DNA of 55,059 bases, taken from positions 1 to 55,059 of the forward strand of contig CAMLEO010000010.1 of assembly GCA_946478975.1 (NCBI GenBank). Reading direction: 5' to 3'. The translations under genes were made by a program, and so were the position numbers. The notes under the pieces were generated by a model. That model worked only from the letters and a program-made list of their open reading frames with translations, ran no database searches and was not told where the DNA came from. Numbering within the stretch: the stretch's first letter is position 1; each line of letters starts with the position of its first letter. This DNA is from an uncultured Steroidobacter sp. Lineage in GTDB: Bacteria > Pseudomonadota > Gammaproteobacteria > Steroidobacterales > Steroidobacteraceae. Positions 32,336 to 40,069 of the stretch are shown piece by piece.

Positions 32336-33436
32336 ATGAACGGAAGCAATGTGAGCGCGCAGCCGATCCGGTGGCGCTGGATCGCGGCGATCTGGTGCGC
32401 GGGCGGGCTGTTCGAAGCCAGCCAGGCGGTGCTCATCATGCGTTTCGCCGAAGGCCGGCATCACGCCTGGCTGCCGTTGTTTATAACCGAGCTGGCCACG
32501 TGGCTGCCGTGGGCACTGGCGACGCCATGGGTGATCGGCCTGGCGCGTCGCTATCCAATCATTCGCGGCACGACCATCCGCACGGTCGCCGTGCACTTCT
32601 CCGTCTTCATCACCATCAGCGTGGTCGCCGAGGCGTGGTCGGCGCTGCTGCAGGTCCTGTTCAATCCCTGGGGCAACAAGCGGGCGCCGACGTTCTGGGA
32701 CACCTGGAGCATCACGCTGCTGTATCAGATCCTGATTTTCCTGATCGCGTACGTGCTGATCCTCACCATCACGTATCTGATCGACTCGCGAGAAAACATC
32801 GCGCGCCAGATGACCGAGACTGCGCGGCTCAACGAGGAGCTCTCCAAAGCCCAGCTGGCTGCGCTGCGCCGTCAGATGGAGCCGCATTTCATGTTCAACA
32901 CGCTCAATTCCATCGCGGCGCTGGTGCGCGATCGTCGTAACGACGCGGCGGTGAGCATGATCGTCGGTCTCAGCGAGTTTCTGCGTCGCGCCTCGGAGGA
33001 TTCGCATCGATCGCAAGTGACATTGGGCGAGGAGGTGGAATATTTGCAGCGCTATGTAGACATCCAGAAAGCCCGGTTCGGGGAGCGTCTGCACGTGAGC
33101 GTGGATATTCCGACGCAGCTGCTGAACGTGCCGGTGCCCAACTTGCTGTTGCAGCCGTTGGTGGAGAACGCCATCAAGCATGGCATCGGCAAGCGAGCAG
33201 CGGGAGGTGCGGTGCGCGTTGCCGGGCAACGCAGAGATGGCAGCTTGTATTTGAGCGTGTACAACGATGGCCCGAGCTTGCCGAAGGATTGGGAAACAAA
33301 CAGCGGCGGCGTCGGGCTCGCCAACCTGCGCAATCGCCTGCGGATCCTGCACGGCGGCGCTGCCGATCTCGCGATGACTGCCGGAGAGCCGGACGGCGTG
33401 GAAGTCATCGTCACTCTGCCGCTGCAGGACGCGTGA
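32336..33436 (+). CDS. LytS/YehU-type sensor histidine kinase
   Basis: 366 residues. Four to five membrane helices in residues 15-145, then a His_kinase domain with H184 in RRQMEPHFMFNTLNSIAAL and a GHKL ATPase (LLLQPLVENAIKHG, GVGLANLRNRL). Such kinases pair with LytTR regulators, and the response regulator gene begins at the base after the stop. The signal is unknown; the integral membrane sensor lacks a sizeable periplasmic domain. Confidence 0.92.
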   Translation: MNGSNVSAQPIRWRWIAAIWCAGGLFEASQAVLIMRFAEGRHHAWLPLFITELATWLPWALATPWVIGLARRYPIIRGTTIRTVAVHFSVFITISVVAEAWSALLQVLFNPWGNKRAPTFWDTWSITLLYQILIFLIAYVLILTITYLIDSRENIARQMTETARLNEELSKAQLAALRRQMEPHFMFNTLNSIAALVRDRRNDAAVSMIVGLSEFLRRASEDSHRSQVTLGEEVEYLQRYVDIQKARFGERLHVSVDIPTQLLNVPVPNLLLQPLVENAIKHGIGKRAAGGAVRVAGQRRDGSLYLSVYNDGPSLPKDWETNSGGVGLANLRNRLRILHGGAADLAMTAGEPDGVEVIVTLPLQDA

Positions 33437-34174
33437 ATGACACTCCCCGCGCCGTTACGCGTCCTGGTCGTCGACGACGAGCCGCTCGCCCGACGCAATG
33501 TGACAGTCTTGCTGAGCGGTGACGCCGAGATTGAAGCGGTGCTGGAGTGCGGGTCCGGTGTCGAAGCGATCGAAATCATCCGCCGATGGCAGCCGCACCT
33601 CGTGTTTCTCGATGTGCAGATGCCCGAATGCGATGGCTTCGATGTGCTCGAACTGCTGGGCATGCAGCTGCCGCCGGCGATTATTTTCGTGACCGCGTAT
33701 GACGAATACGCGCTGCGCGCCTTCGAGGTCGGCGCACTCGATTATCTGCTCAAGCCATTCGACGATGCGCGCTTCTATCGAGCTCTACAGCGCGCTAAAG
33801 ACAAACTGGCGCACGTCACCATCGAGCCGCCGGCCCGGCGGCTCGTCGTCCGGTCGCCGGGCCAGCTGTTGTTTGTGAATGTTTCGGACATCGATTGGAT
33901 CGAAGCCGCCAGCTACTACGCCTGCGTCCATGTCGGCCGCGATACTCACATCCTGCGACGAACCCTGTCCGAGCTCGAAGGCGACCTGGGCGACGGCTTC
34001 ATCCGCATTCACCGCTCCATCATCGTGAACGTCGCGCGCATCCAGAGCCTGGAATTGCAGGACGCCGGCGAGTACGAAGCGGTGCTGAAGTCCGGCGTCC
34101 GCCTGCGACTGAGCCGTCGCTTCCGCAAGAAGCTGCAGGAGCGCATGGGCGTCACAGATCACGGCGCTGCGTGA
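33437..34174 (+). CDS. LytTR family response regulator
   Basis: 245 residues. Receiver with acidic pair in LRVLVVDDEPLARRN, phospho-acceptor D59 in LVFLDVQMPECDG and switch lysine in DYLLKPFD; C-terminal LytTR DNA-binding domain (VSDIDWIEAASYYACVHV, FIRIHRSIIVNVARI). Starts with no gap after the LytS-type kinase gene, so both are certainly co-expressed. Confidence 0.94.
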   Translation: MTLPAPLRVLVVDDEPLARRNVTVLLSGDAEIEAVLECGSGVEAIEIIRRWQPHLVFLDVQMPECDGFDVLELLGMQLPPAIIFVTAYDEYALRAFEVGALDYLLKPFDDARFYRALQRAKDKLAHVTIEPPARRLVVRSPGQLLFVNVSDIDWIEAASYYACVHVGRDTHILRRTLSELEGDLGDGFIRIHRSIIVNVARIQSLELQDAGEYEAVLKSGVRLRLSRRFRKKLQERMGVTDHGAA

Positions 34175-34253
34175 ATTGGCGATGTAATTGCGGAGCAAAA
34201 AGAGAATTGCTGCGTGGAAAGGCAGGGCCCCCGGTTGCTACATTGACGGCACG

Positions 34254-34517
34254 ATGTCTTCTCATCTTTCGTCAAATGCCGCGGCGCTGATCGCAAAGCT
34301 TACTCGCAGAGAGCGGGAGATACTCGGTTGTATCTTGTCTGGGCTGTCCAGTAAGGCGGCGGCCCGCAAGCTGCGAATCGGCGTCGAGACCGCTCGCAAA
34401 CATCGCGCCAGCATCTATCGAAAGCTTGCCGTGAGCAGTCCTGCGGACCTGATAGCTCGCTTCGCTGACGATGCCGCCTTTTGCATTCCCGAAGGGGCTC
34501 ACGCCGAGGCAGCGTGA
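34254..34517 (+). CDS. Small LuxR-type helix-turn-helix protein
   Basis: 87 residues, almost only a GerE/LuxR helix-turn-helix (KLTRREREILGCILSGLSSK and RKLRIGVETARKHRASIYRKL). No receiver or ligand domain. ATG 34254 has a weak ribosome-binding site. Its last 47 bases overlap the next small regulator in another frame. Could bind DNA as a dimer or modulate other LuxR-type regulators by heterodimerisation. Confidence 0.75.
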   Translation: MSSHLSSNAAALIAKLTRREREILGCILSGLSSKAAARKLRIGVETARKHRASIYRKLAVSSPADLIARFADDAAFCIPEGAHAEAA

Positions 34518-34710
34518 GATCGTTCTTTTGCTCGCGCGCGGGCTGACGAGCAAGGAGATCTCCGCCAGGCTGCGCATCAGCGCACTGACCGTGCGTACTC
34601 ATCGAGAGAACATTCTGCGCCGGCTCGGCGTTCGCAGTACGGCCGAGCTGGTGGCCTCGGTGTACTCGGTTGACAAAGCATTGTCGGCAATACGGCAAAT
34701 GGGGAATTGA
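34471..34710 (+). CDS. Second small LuxR-type helix-turn-helix protein, overlapping the first
   Basis: 79 residues: GLTPRQREIVLLLARGLTSK, ISARLRISALTVRTHRENIL and RRLGVRSTAELVASV, a complete GerE domain without sensor domain. It starts inside the preceding helix-turn-helix gene in a different frame, so translation is probably coupled. The two may derive from one longer regulator split by a frameshift, or be genuine paired mini-regulators. Confidence 0.72.
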   Translation: MPPFAFPKGLTPRQREIVLLLARGLTSKEISARLRISALTVRTHRENILRRLGVRSTAELVASVYSVDKALSAIRQMGN

Positions 34711-34790
34711 ACCCCGGCACGGGGCTGTCACTATCGTTCCGTTCAGGTTGAAACAATCATTCAATAAGTCATATCTACAGGGAGGTGACC

Positions 34791-35435
34791 GTGGGCGCGT
34801 CGCGTCAGCGGCTGCGAGTGGTGCTCGTGGAGCGTCGCGCGCTGATCCTCGACTGCCTGCATACATTGATAGAAACATTGGACGGTGTGGAAGTCGCGGG
34901 TGAAGCTGCCGATGGGGACGGCGGCATGGACACCGCACGGGAGGTACTGCCCGATGTCGTCGTCGCTTCCGCCCAGTTGTCGCGTATCAGCGGTTTGAAC
35001 CTGGTTCATCGCCTGCATGACATGCCTTCGACACCGCGCGTCGTGTTGATCGAACTTCGCGACATCCCGGACGCCGTCGCCGAGGCCGTGCGCGCCGGAG
35101 CGGCGGGCGTGGTGATGGAATATGAAGGATTCAAAGAGCTGGCCGCAGCGATCCGAGCGGCAGGGGAGCGCCGGCTGTACCTGAGCCCTCGCGCCAACGC
35201 CTTGTTTGCTTTGGCCGGCGGTGCTGGAGCTGCGGGCGGCTCCCTGACGCCGCGGCAGCGTGAGATCGCGCAGTTGTTTGCTGAAGGTTTGAGCACCAAA
35301 CAAATTGCCTACCGCCTCGATATCAGCGCCAAAACCGTCGCCACGCACCGCGACCAGGTGCTCGAGCGGCTGCGATTGCGCAGTATCGCCGACCTGACGC
35401 GCTACGCGATACGCGCCGGCATCATCGAGCCCTGA
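34791..35435 (+). CDS. NarL-type regulator with degenerate receiver
   Basis: 214 residues from GTG 34791, which is preceded by a near-perfect GGAGG at optimal spacing; GTG 34785 overlaps that site. The receiver-like domain has lost its phosphorylation chemistry: the acidic pair is replaced (VVLVERRALIL), the acceptor aspartate position is VVVASAQL and the switch lysine region reads VVMEYEGFKEL. The GerE domain (SLTPRQREIAQLFAEGLSTK) is intact. Probably phosphorylation-independent. Third LuxR-type regulator in a row. Confidence 0.85.
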   Translation: MGASRQRLRVVLVERRALILDCLHTLIETLDGVEVAGEAADGDGGMDTAREVLPDVVVASAQLSRISGLNLVHRLHDMPSTPRVVLIELRDIPDAVAEAVRAGAAGVVMEYEGFKELAAAIRAAGERRLYLSPRANALFALAGGAGAAGGSLTPRQREIAQLFAEGLSTKQIAYRLDISAKTVATHRDQVLERLRLRSIADLTRYAIRAGIIEP

Positions 35436-35525
35436 AGCAACCCCTGTTCGACGCCGGCTAAGAAATATTCCGATGCTCGATCGGATCCCGACCGAGGGTA
35501 TGCGTGAAGCCGGCGAGCGATGCTG

Positions 35526-35543
35526 CCGCCATCATGGTGGCGG
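35526..35543. promoter_or_regulatory. Hairpin overlapping the ribosome-binding site of the GH108 gene
   Basis: CCGCCA (35526-35531) pairs with TGGCGG (35538-35543). The right arm includes the first bases of the GGAG Shine-Dalgarno of the gene starting at 35553, so the stem could reduce translation. Confidence 0.35.
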
Positions 35544-35552
35544 AGTGCGCTC

Positions 35553-36086
35553 ATGGCGAGCCTCGATGTTTTCTTTCCTCATCTGCTGCAGTTCGAGGGC
35601 GGTTTTGTCAACGATCCCGACGATCCTGGCGGCGCAACCAACAAGGGCATCACGCTCGCGACGCTGCAGCGTTACGCGAGCATGCTCGGCATTGCTCCGA
35701 CGCTTGCCAGCCTGCGAGCGCTGAGTGACGAGCAGGCGCTGAGCATCTACAGGGTCGGTTATTGGAACCCGCTGCACGCGGACCAGGTCGCCGACCAGCC
35801 GCTCGCGGAAATCATCTTCGATTTTCATGTCAATGCCGGCGCCGCCGCCGTGCGCTTGCTGCAAAGGACGCTGAACGACATCGGCACCAAACCGCTGCTG
35901 GTCATCGATGGAGCGATGGGGCCGGGAACGCTGCGGGCCATGCTCGGCGCGGATGCGCTCGTGCTGTATCGAGCATACAAGCAGGGTCGCATCGACTACT
36001 ACCGCGACCTGGTCCAGCACAAACCCGAGCTGGCGAAGTTCCTCAACGGCTGGATCCGTCGCGTCAATAGCTTTCCGGAGCGATGA
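35553..36086 (+). CDS. GH108-type N-acetylmuramidase (lysozyme)
   Basis: 178 residues. Catalytic E15 lies in LLQFEGGFVNDPDDPGGATN, the signature of GH108 muramidases; the C-terminal half (LLQRTLNDIG, VIDGAMGPGT) matches the peptidoglycan-binding_3 module that follows in this family. No signal peptide, as in phage and secretion-system lysozymes that need a holin or injection machine. No holin or tail genes are adjacent; instead the DUF2589 cluster follows in the same direction. ATG 35553 has GGAG eight bases upstream. Confidence 0.9.
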   Translation: MASLDVFFPHLLQFEGGFVNDPDDPGGATNKGITLATLQRYASMLGIAPTLASLRALSDEQALSIYRVGYWNPLHADQVADQPLAEIIFDFHVNAGAAAVRLLQRTLNDIGTKPLLVIDGAMGPGTLRAMLGADALVLYRAYKQGRIDYYRDLVQHKPELAKFLNGWIRRVNSFPER

Positions 36087-36091
36087 CACAC

Positions 36092-36117
36092 GGAATGTTT
36101 CCGTCTCGGAAATTTCC
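36092..36117. promoter_or_regulatory. Tandem GGAA..TTCC palindromes upstream of the DUF2589 genes
   Basis: GGAATGTTTCC (36092-36102) and GGAAATTTCC (36108-36117) are two palindromic elements of the same type, with centres about 15.5 bases apart, in the 123-base gap before the first DUF2589-type gene. They could be adjacent binding sites for one regulator controlling the cluster. Confidence 0.45.
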
Positions 36118-36209
36118 TTAGGCGCGCCGACCGATCAGCTGATGTTCGCTACCGGCCTCGGCCAGCACACTGAGCCATCGAAATTCTTCTTACCGCCGCG
36201 GGATTGCCA

Positions 36210-36737
36210 ATGGCCACCAGCATCACGTTGAGAGATCTGCTCGAAGCCTTGGCGAGCGCCGTCATCGGTGCGCAGGACCGCATAGAACAACATCAGATCG
36301 CGACGTTGGGCAGCTACTTCGACAGCGACAACCGGCCCAAGAGCGTGCTGATGCGCTTGCCCTCGCTGCATCCGGGTGCGGAAGAAGGTGACGAGGATTA
36401 CTACCGCGCGCCGCTGCTGGCGCTGACTCCCACCAATCCGCTGCGGATTCGCGAGGTCGAGATCGACTTCGACGTGCAGCTCGGCGAGATCGGCGAAGAG
36501 GAAACAACGGCCGCCGCCGACGGCGATGGCGACGATGAGAAGAGTGATGGGTGGTGCCAGAGCGCGCCACGCAAGACAGTGCAGATCGACATGCGCGCTC
36601 CGACCAAAGGGACGGCGACCAGCGCAGTGCATGTGCGAGTCAAAGTGGAGAACACCGATATCACCGCGGGTGTGGCCAAGCTGACGAACCATCTGTCGCA
36701 GACACAGGGTGTGTTCAAGACGGTCAAGGTCGGCTGA
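36210..36737 (+). CDS. DUF2589-like protein, first of pair
   Basis: 175 residues. N-terminal helix TLRDLLEALASAVIGAQDRI, then a beta-rich core containing RAPLLALTPTNPLRIREVEI, corresponding to the DUF2589 VPLLAIV...V-D-F-MEV strand region, an acidic loop rich in Asp/Glu (about 95-115) and a final strand/helix ITAGVAKLTNHLSQTQGVFK. ATG 36210 is preferred over TTG 36204. No signal peptide or membrane helix. Function unknown; paired with the next gene. Confidence 0.72.
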   Translation: MATSITLRDLLEALASAVIGAQDRIEQHQIATLGSYFDSDNRPKSVLMRLPSLHPGAEEGDEDYYRAPLLALTPTNPLRIREVEIDFDVQLGEIGEEETTAAADGDGDDEKSDGWCQSAPRKTVQIDMRAPTKGTATSAVHVRVKVENTDITAGVAKLTNHLSQTQGVFKTVKVG

Positions 36738-36776
36738 GCCAGGCACGCGTTCGTCTGACGAAACAGGAGAACGATC

Positions 36777-37415
36777 ATGGCTGATGAGCTGGTGAATATG
36801 TCGAGTCAGTTCAAGGGACTGCCGATGGAAGATTTGATCGGCGGTCCGCTGAGTGCGGCGTGCAATGCGCAGGTGAAGCTGGCGCAGGCAACGTCGGACT
36901 TCATCAAGTTGATCGGGTTCATGCCGCCCGATCCGGGGAACGCGAATGCGCCGCAGGCGACGCGGACAGCGTTGTTTCGTTTCAAACGCCCGGTCGATGC
37001 GCCCCCGCAGCCGGCCGGGACCACCGGCACGCCGCCGATCTTCGAAGAGGAAGTCGAGCTCAACGTGCCGCTGCTCGCGATCGTCAAGGTGCCGTCGCTC
37101 AGCATCACCACGCTGGATGTGAGTTTCCAGATGGACGTGAAGTCCTCGTTCACCGCCACCGAATCTTCGGACATGAGCGCCTCGGCCTCGGTGGATGCCT
37201 CGGTCAACTGGGGCGTGTTCAGCGCCAAAGTTCACATTCAAGGCTCGGTGGCCACTCACAAGGAGAACACCCGCTCTTCGGACAACTCCGCCAAGTACTC
37301 GGTCTCGGTGCATGCCGAGGACAAAGGGATGCCCGAAGGTCTGTCGCGTGTGCTCGACATCCTGCAGAGCGCCGTCGCTCCTCGCAAGGTGGGCGCGCCG
37401 GTGGCGGTGACTTGA
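36777..37415 (+). CDS. DUF2589 protein
   Basis: 212 residues and a full-length DUF2589 match: SSQFKGLPMEDLIGGPLSAA at the N terminus, VPLLAIVKVPSLSITTLDV in the core and HKENTRSSDNSAKYSVSVHA followed by PEGLSRVLDILQ at the end. AGGAGA lies at good spacing before the ATG. The family is small, soluble and uncharacterised, commonly encoded in tandem paralogues as here. The long beta strands and Ser/Thr-rich segment (about 120-145) would suit a structural or filament-forming protein; that is speculation. Confidence 0.88.
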   Translation: MADELVNMSSQFKGLPMEDLIGGPLSAACNAQVKLAQATSDFIKLIGFMPPDPGNANAPQATRTALFRFKRPVDAPPQPAGTTGTPPIFEEEVELNVPLLAIVKVPSLSITTLDVSFQMDVKSSFTATESSDMSASASVDASVNWGVFSAKVHIQGSVATHKENTRSSDNSAKYSVSVHAEDKGMPEGLSRVLDILQSAVAPRKVGAPVAVT

Positions 37416-37451
37416 TTCATTCCCTGAGTTAACGAGCAGCGCGGTGGCCAC

Positions 37452-37721
37452 ATGCCCGATCTAAGCGATGTGCGATACGTAAAGCGGATCGTCGTAGGAA
37501 GCGATGACGCTACGAGTATCCGAAGCCCCCGGGAGATCGAGGCGGCCGCCGCGCTGCTCAACCGCTGTCTGTGCGAGGTGCCGCGCGGTTACATCATCGG
37601 CATCGAGCGCAGTTTCACGCTGTTGCAGTTGGGGGATCACCAGGTCGTCCTGCAATGGCTGTGCTACCACATCGGGTTTCCACGCCGGCCGGTTTGGCTG
37701 CCCGAGGAGGAACAGAGGTGA
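37452..37721 (+). CDS. Uncharacterised 89-residue protein in DUF2589 cluster
   Basis: Mixed alpha/beta small protein with no membrane segment: SPREIEAAAALLNRCLCEVP then RGYIIGIERSFTLLQLGD. The GxxRSFxLL segment and short length do not match a family I know. GTG of the next gene overlaps its stop by four bases (GTGA), binding it into the operon. Confidence 0.65.
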   Translation: MPDLSDVRYVKRIVVGSDDATSIRSPREIEAAAALLNRCLCEVPRGYIIGIERSFTLLQLGDHQVVLQWLCYHIGFPRRPVWLPEEEQR

Positions 37722-37984
37722 GCCGGCGGGTCAGCTTCGACATGCTGCTCGCAGCGCTGCAGGAGAGTGTTGCCGGCACACAGATCGCGGAGCTGACGCT
37801 CGACATCGAAGGAACATTGTACGAATCCCCTGCAGGCCTGGGCCTGCACCTGGGCCGTCGCTGGATGTGGCACCGATGCGCGCGACAACGTTTGCAGATT
37901 CGTTTGCACGGCGAGCCGCTCGTCACCGAAGTCTCGATCGACGGCCAGGCATTTGAGCACGAGGACATTGGAGAAGGACGATGA
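37718..37984 (+). CDS. Uncharacterised 88-residue protein in DUF2589 cluster
   Basis: GTG start supported by GAGGAGG seven bases upstream and by the four-base overlap on both sides (GTGA before, ATGA after). N terminus SFDMLLAALQESVAGTQ resembles the N-terminal helix of the first DUF2589-type protein (RDLLEALASAVIGAQ), followed by beta strands LTLDIEGTLYESPAGL and LQIRLHG. It may be a truncated member of the same fold. Function unknown. Confidence 0.65.
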   Translation: MSRRVSFDMLLAALQESVAGTQIAELTLDIEGTLYESPAGLGLHLGRRWMWHRCARQRLQIRLHGEPLVTEVSIDGQAFEHEDIGEGR

Positions 37985-38472
37985 AACCCACACTCGATTT
38001 GATGTTTTCTGCCAGGGACGCCGCTCGTATTCGCACCATCGTGCCGCCGGAGAAGGTTGAGCGCCGGGCGCCTCGCACTGGACTCGTGATCGGCGCGGCG
38101 TGCGTCGTTGCGGTGCTGATATTCCTTTTCTGGTTGATCCTCGCACGAGCCGCCGAGCTGCCGGCTAAAGAAATCGGCGTCTGGGAAGGCGTTACCAAAC
38201 AGACTCGCGTGGCCGTCGTGTTGAAACGAGAGCCGGGCAAGGATGCGAGGTTGACTTTCGGCGGGCCGCGCTTCTGCAGCTTGACCGCGCGCCATGAGAT
38301 CGGCCGAAAAGATTACGCCCTGCGCACCAGCAACGGCGGTTACTGCGATCGCCTGCTCGGCGGACGCATGAAGGTCGTCAGTCGCGCGGCGGACGACTCA
38401 CGTCTCGATCTGGAAGTGAGCGACGACAAAGGAGTGGTGCGGGATGCCGCGACTCTCGCGCTCGCGAAATAG
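37981..38472 (+). CDS. Single-pass membrane protein in DUF2589 cluster
   Basis: 163 residues. A cytoplasmic N-terminal stretch (1-42), one strongly hydrophobic helix at about 44-66 (VIGAACVVAVLIFLFWLIL) and a C-terminal extracytoplasmic domain of about 95 residues with two cysteines (RFCSLTARHE, GGYCDRLLGG) that could form a disulfide. Not recognised. As the only membrane protein of the operon it may anchor the DUF2589 assembly to the inner membrane. Confidence 0.68.
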   Translation: MKPTLDLMFSARDAARIRTIVPPEKVERRAPRTGLVIGAACVVAVLIFLFWLILARAAELPAKEIGVWEGVTKQTRVAVVLKREPGKDARLTFGGPRFCSLTARHEIGRKDYALRTSNGGYCDRLLGGRMKVVSRAADDSRLDLEVSDDKGVVRDAATLALAK

Positions 38473-38498
38473 CAAACCTATTCATCAGGAGCAAGGTC

Positions 38499-39470
38499 AT
38501 GTCAAATTTCACTGCCTTTCAGTTTCTGGCTTATCGCGTGCCCACGTTCACGACGCTGGCATCGTCGTCATACGTGCCCGACACTACCAACGCCGTCGGC
38601 AAAGGGCTCGATACGGCGCCGCGGGCGCTGATGCAACGTTTCTCTGCTGTGCTCAATTACGCGAAGACGCTGTCCGCCGTCGACTCGAAGCAGACGACGC
38701 TGAAGGTGTTCGTTGCGCCGGAGTTTTATTTCAAGGGCGTCGGCGATCACTGGGGCTCGTTCCAGTTCAACGGCATGATCAACATGCTGGAGGCGCTCAA
38801 AGCCATCGGTGTGCCCGGGCCGGACTGGGTCGTGGTCGCCGGCTCGCTGATCTTCTATCTGCCGAAGACGCCTGGCTATCAGCATGAAGACGGCAGTGCG
38901 CTGAAGTCCAACGAGTGCGTGTACGCCAACGTGGCGCCGGTCATCACCCAGGGCGGCCTGACGTACGTGCTGAAACATTTCATCTCGGACATCGACTACA
39001 AGCCGAAGAAGGCCGCCGATCTCGAATCGATATGGCAGGCGGAGGACTTCGCCCCGTGCATCGAGGAATGGACCGAGCGCAAATCGCACTTCATCACGGT
39101 CGGCGACCGCACGCTCGGGCTGGAGATCTGCCTGGATCACGCCAAGGGCGAGCTCGCCGACACCATCGCGATGTATCCAAAGCGCGAAACCGGGCACACG
39201 GCCCCGGCCATCGACCTGCACGTGATCACCGCCTGCGGCATGAAAATTCAAACGCCGCTGGCGCGCAAGAACGGCTATGTCGCGCTCGTCGACGGCATCG
39301 GTCATGGGGCCGATGTCGGTTCGCAGCTGTGCAAGGTCGGCGACCGGACGTGCACGGATACGATCAAGCCAGCGCAGACTTTTGCATTGACCGGAGCATT
39401 GACGGTGTCGAGCACGCAAAAACTGCCGTCGCAAACGATTGCGGTGTATTCGACTCAGCAGTTGCCGTGA
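38499..39470 (+). CDS. Nitrilase-superfamily (carbon-nitrogen hydrolase) protein in DUF2589 cluster
   Basis: 323 residues with the Glu-Lys-Cys triad of the superfamily: E75 in VFVAPEFYFKG, K159 in YVLKHFISDID and C211 in LGLEICLDHAKG. The overall sequence is distant from characterised amidases, and residues from 280 onward are a Thr/Ser-rich tail. No signal peptide. AGGAGC precedes the start. It would hydrolyse or condense an amide or nitrile; its place at the end of a DUF2589 operon is unusual and the only enzymatic clue to what the cluster does. Confidence 0.78.
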   Translation: MSNFTAFQFLAYRVPTFTTLASSSYVPDTTNAVGKGLDTAPRALMQRFSAVLNYAKTLSAVDSKQTTLKVFVAPEFYFKGVGDHWGSFQFNGMINMLEALKAIGVPGPDWVVVAGSLIFYLPKTPGYQHEDGSALKSNECVYANVAPVITQGGLTYVLKHFISDIDYKPKKAADLESIWQAEDFAPCIEEWTERKSHFITVGDRTLGLEICLDHAKGELADTIAMYPKRETGHTAPAIDLHVITACGMKIQTPLARKNGYVALVDGIGHGADVGSQLCKVGDRTCTDTIKPAQTFALTGALTVSSTQKLPSQTIAVYSTQQLP

Positions 39471-39479
39471 GCGGAGCCA

Positions 39480-39986
39480 CTACCACTTCGCTGTAATTGC
39501 CGAGCGATGCGGCTTGCGGGGAAGCGGCTGGAGTACGAGCACGAGTTGCACGCCAAACTGCGGATCGTAATCGCTCTGCTCCAGCCCGATGACCGAGTTC
39601 AGCCCTTGAAAATGAGCGAACCGCCACTTGTACGGCTTCTCATGAGTGCCCTCGGTCAACACGACCGGAAAGGACGCACGAAGCGCCGCCAGCGCTTGCT
39701 CGAAGCTCGCGTCGAATTCCCGGCGAAGGTCATCGTCGTCGAGCATATCGTCGGCGTCGTACTCGTCATCCTGCTCCCATTTACAGATGAGCGTGACCGG
39801 CTTCATCGTGGTGTCCAGGACCAGCAAAGCTCCTTCGTCCGGACGCTCGACTTCCCAAAGGCCGACGCCATCGTCGACCGGCTTCGGCCAGCCTGCTTTC
39901 ACACAAGCTTCTGAAAAGGTCTGCGGTGAGAGGGTTGCGCCGTCGAGATCTTGCAGGAAGGGCAGGAGTGATTGGATGGAATGCAT
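39480..39986 (-). CDS. Uncharacterised acidic 168-residue protein
   Basis: Soluble and acidic (KWEQDDEYDADDMLDDDDL around residues 90-108), N terminus MHSIQSLLPFLQDLDG. Size, acidity and position beside a SUKH protein recall immunity-type proteins of polymorphic toxin loci, but I cannot assign a family. Convergent with the nitrilase-like gene, ten bases between stops, and divergent from the SUKH gene. Confidence 0.65.
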   Translation of the reverse strand: MHSIQSLLPFLQDLDGATLSPQTFSEACVKAGWPKPVDDGVGLWEVERPDEGALLVLDTTMKPVTLICKWEQDDEYDADDMLDDDDLRREFDASFEQALAALRASFPVVLTEGTHEKPYKWRFAHFQGLNSVIGLEQSDYDPQFGVQLVLVLQPLPRKPHRSAITAKW

Positions 39987-40069
39987 GCGGGTTCAGGTTC
40001 GAGGTACCAGGTTTTCGAGTTTATGATATATCGCGTCGCCGTCCATGTGTCTGATCGGCTGGAGGTCGG

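Noticed and set aside
32126..33352. 408-codon open frame on the minus strand
   Set aside because: Antisense to the LytS-type kinase gene, which has clear motifs and an abutting response regulator.
35553..36086. Prophage or tailocin lysis cassette suggested by the GH108 muramidase
   Set aside because: No holin, spanin, tail, capsid or integrase genes are next to it, and base composition does not change.
36135..37451. 438-codon open frame opposite the DUF2589 genes
   Set aside because: The plus-strand DUF2589 match is strong and the minus-strand product is motif-free and rich in Arg/His.
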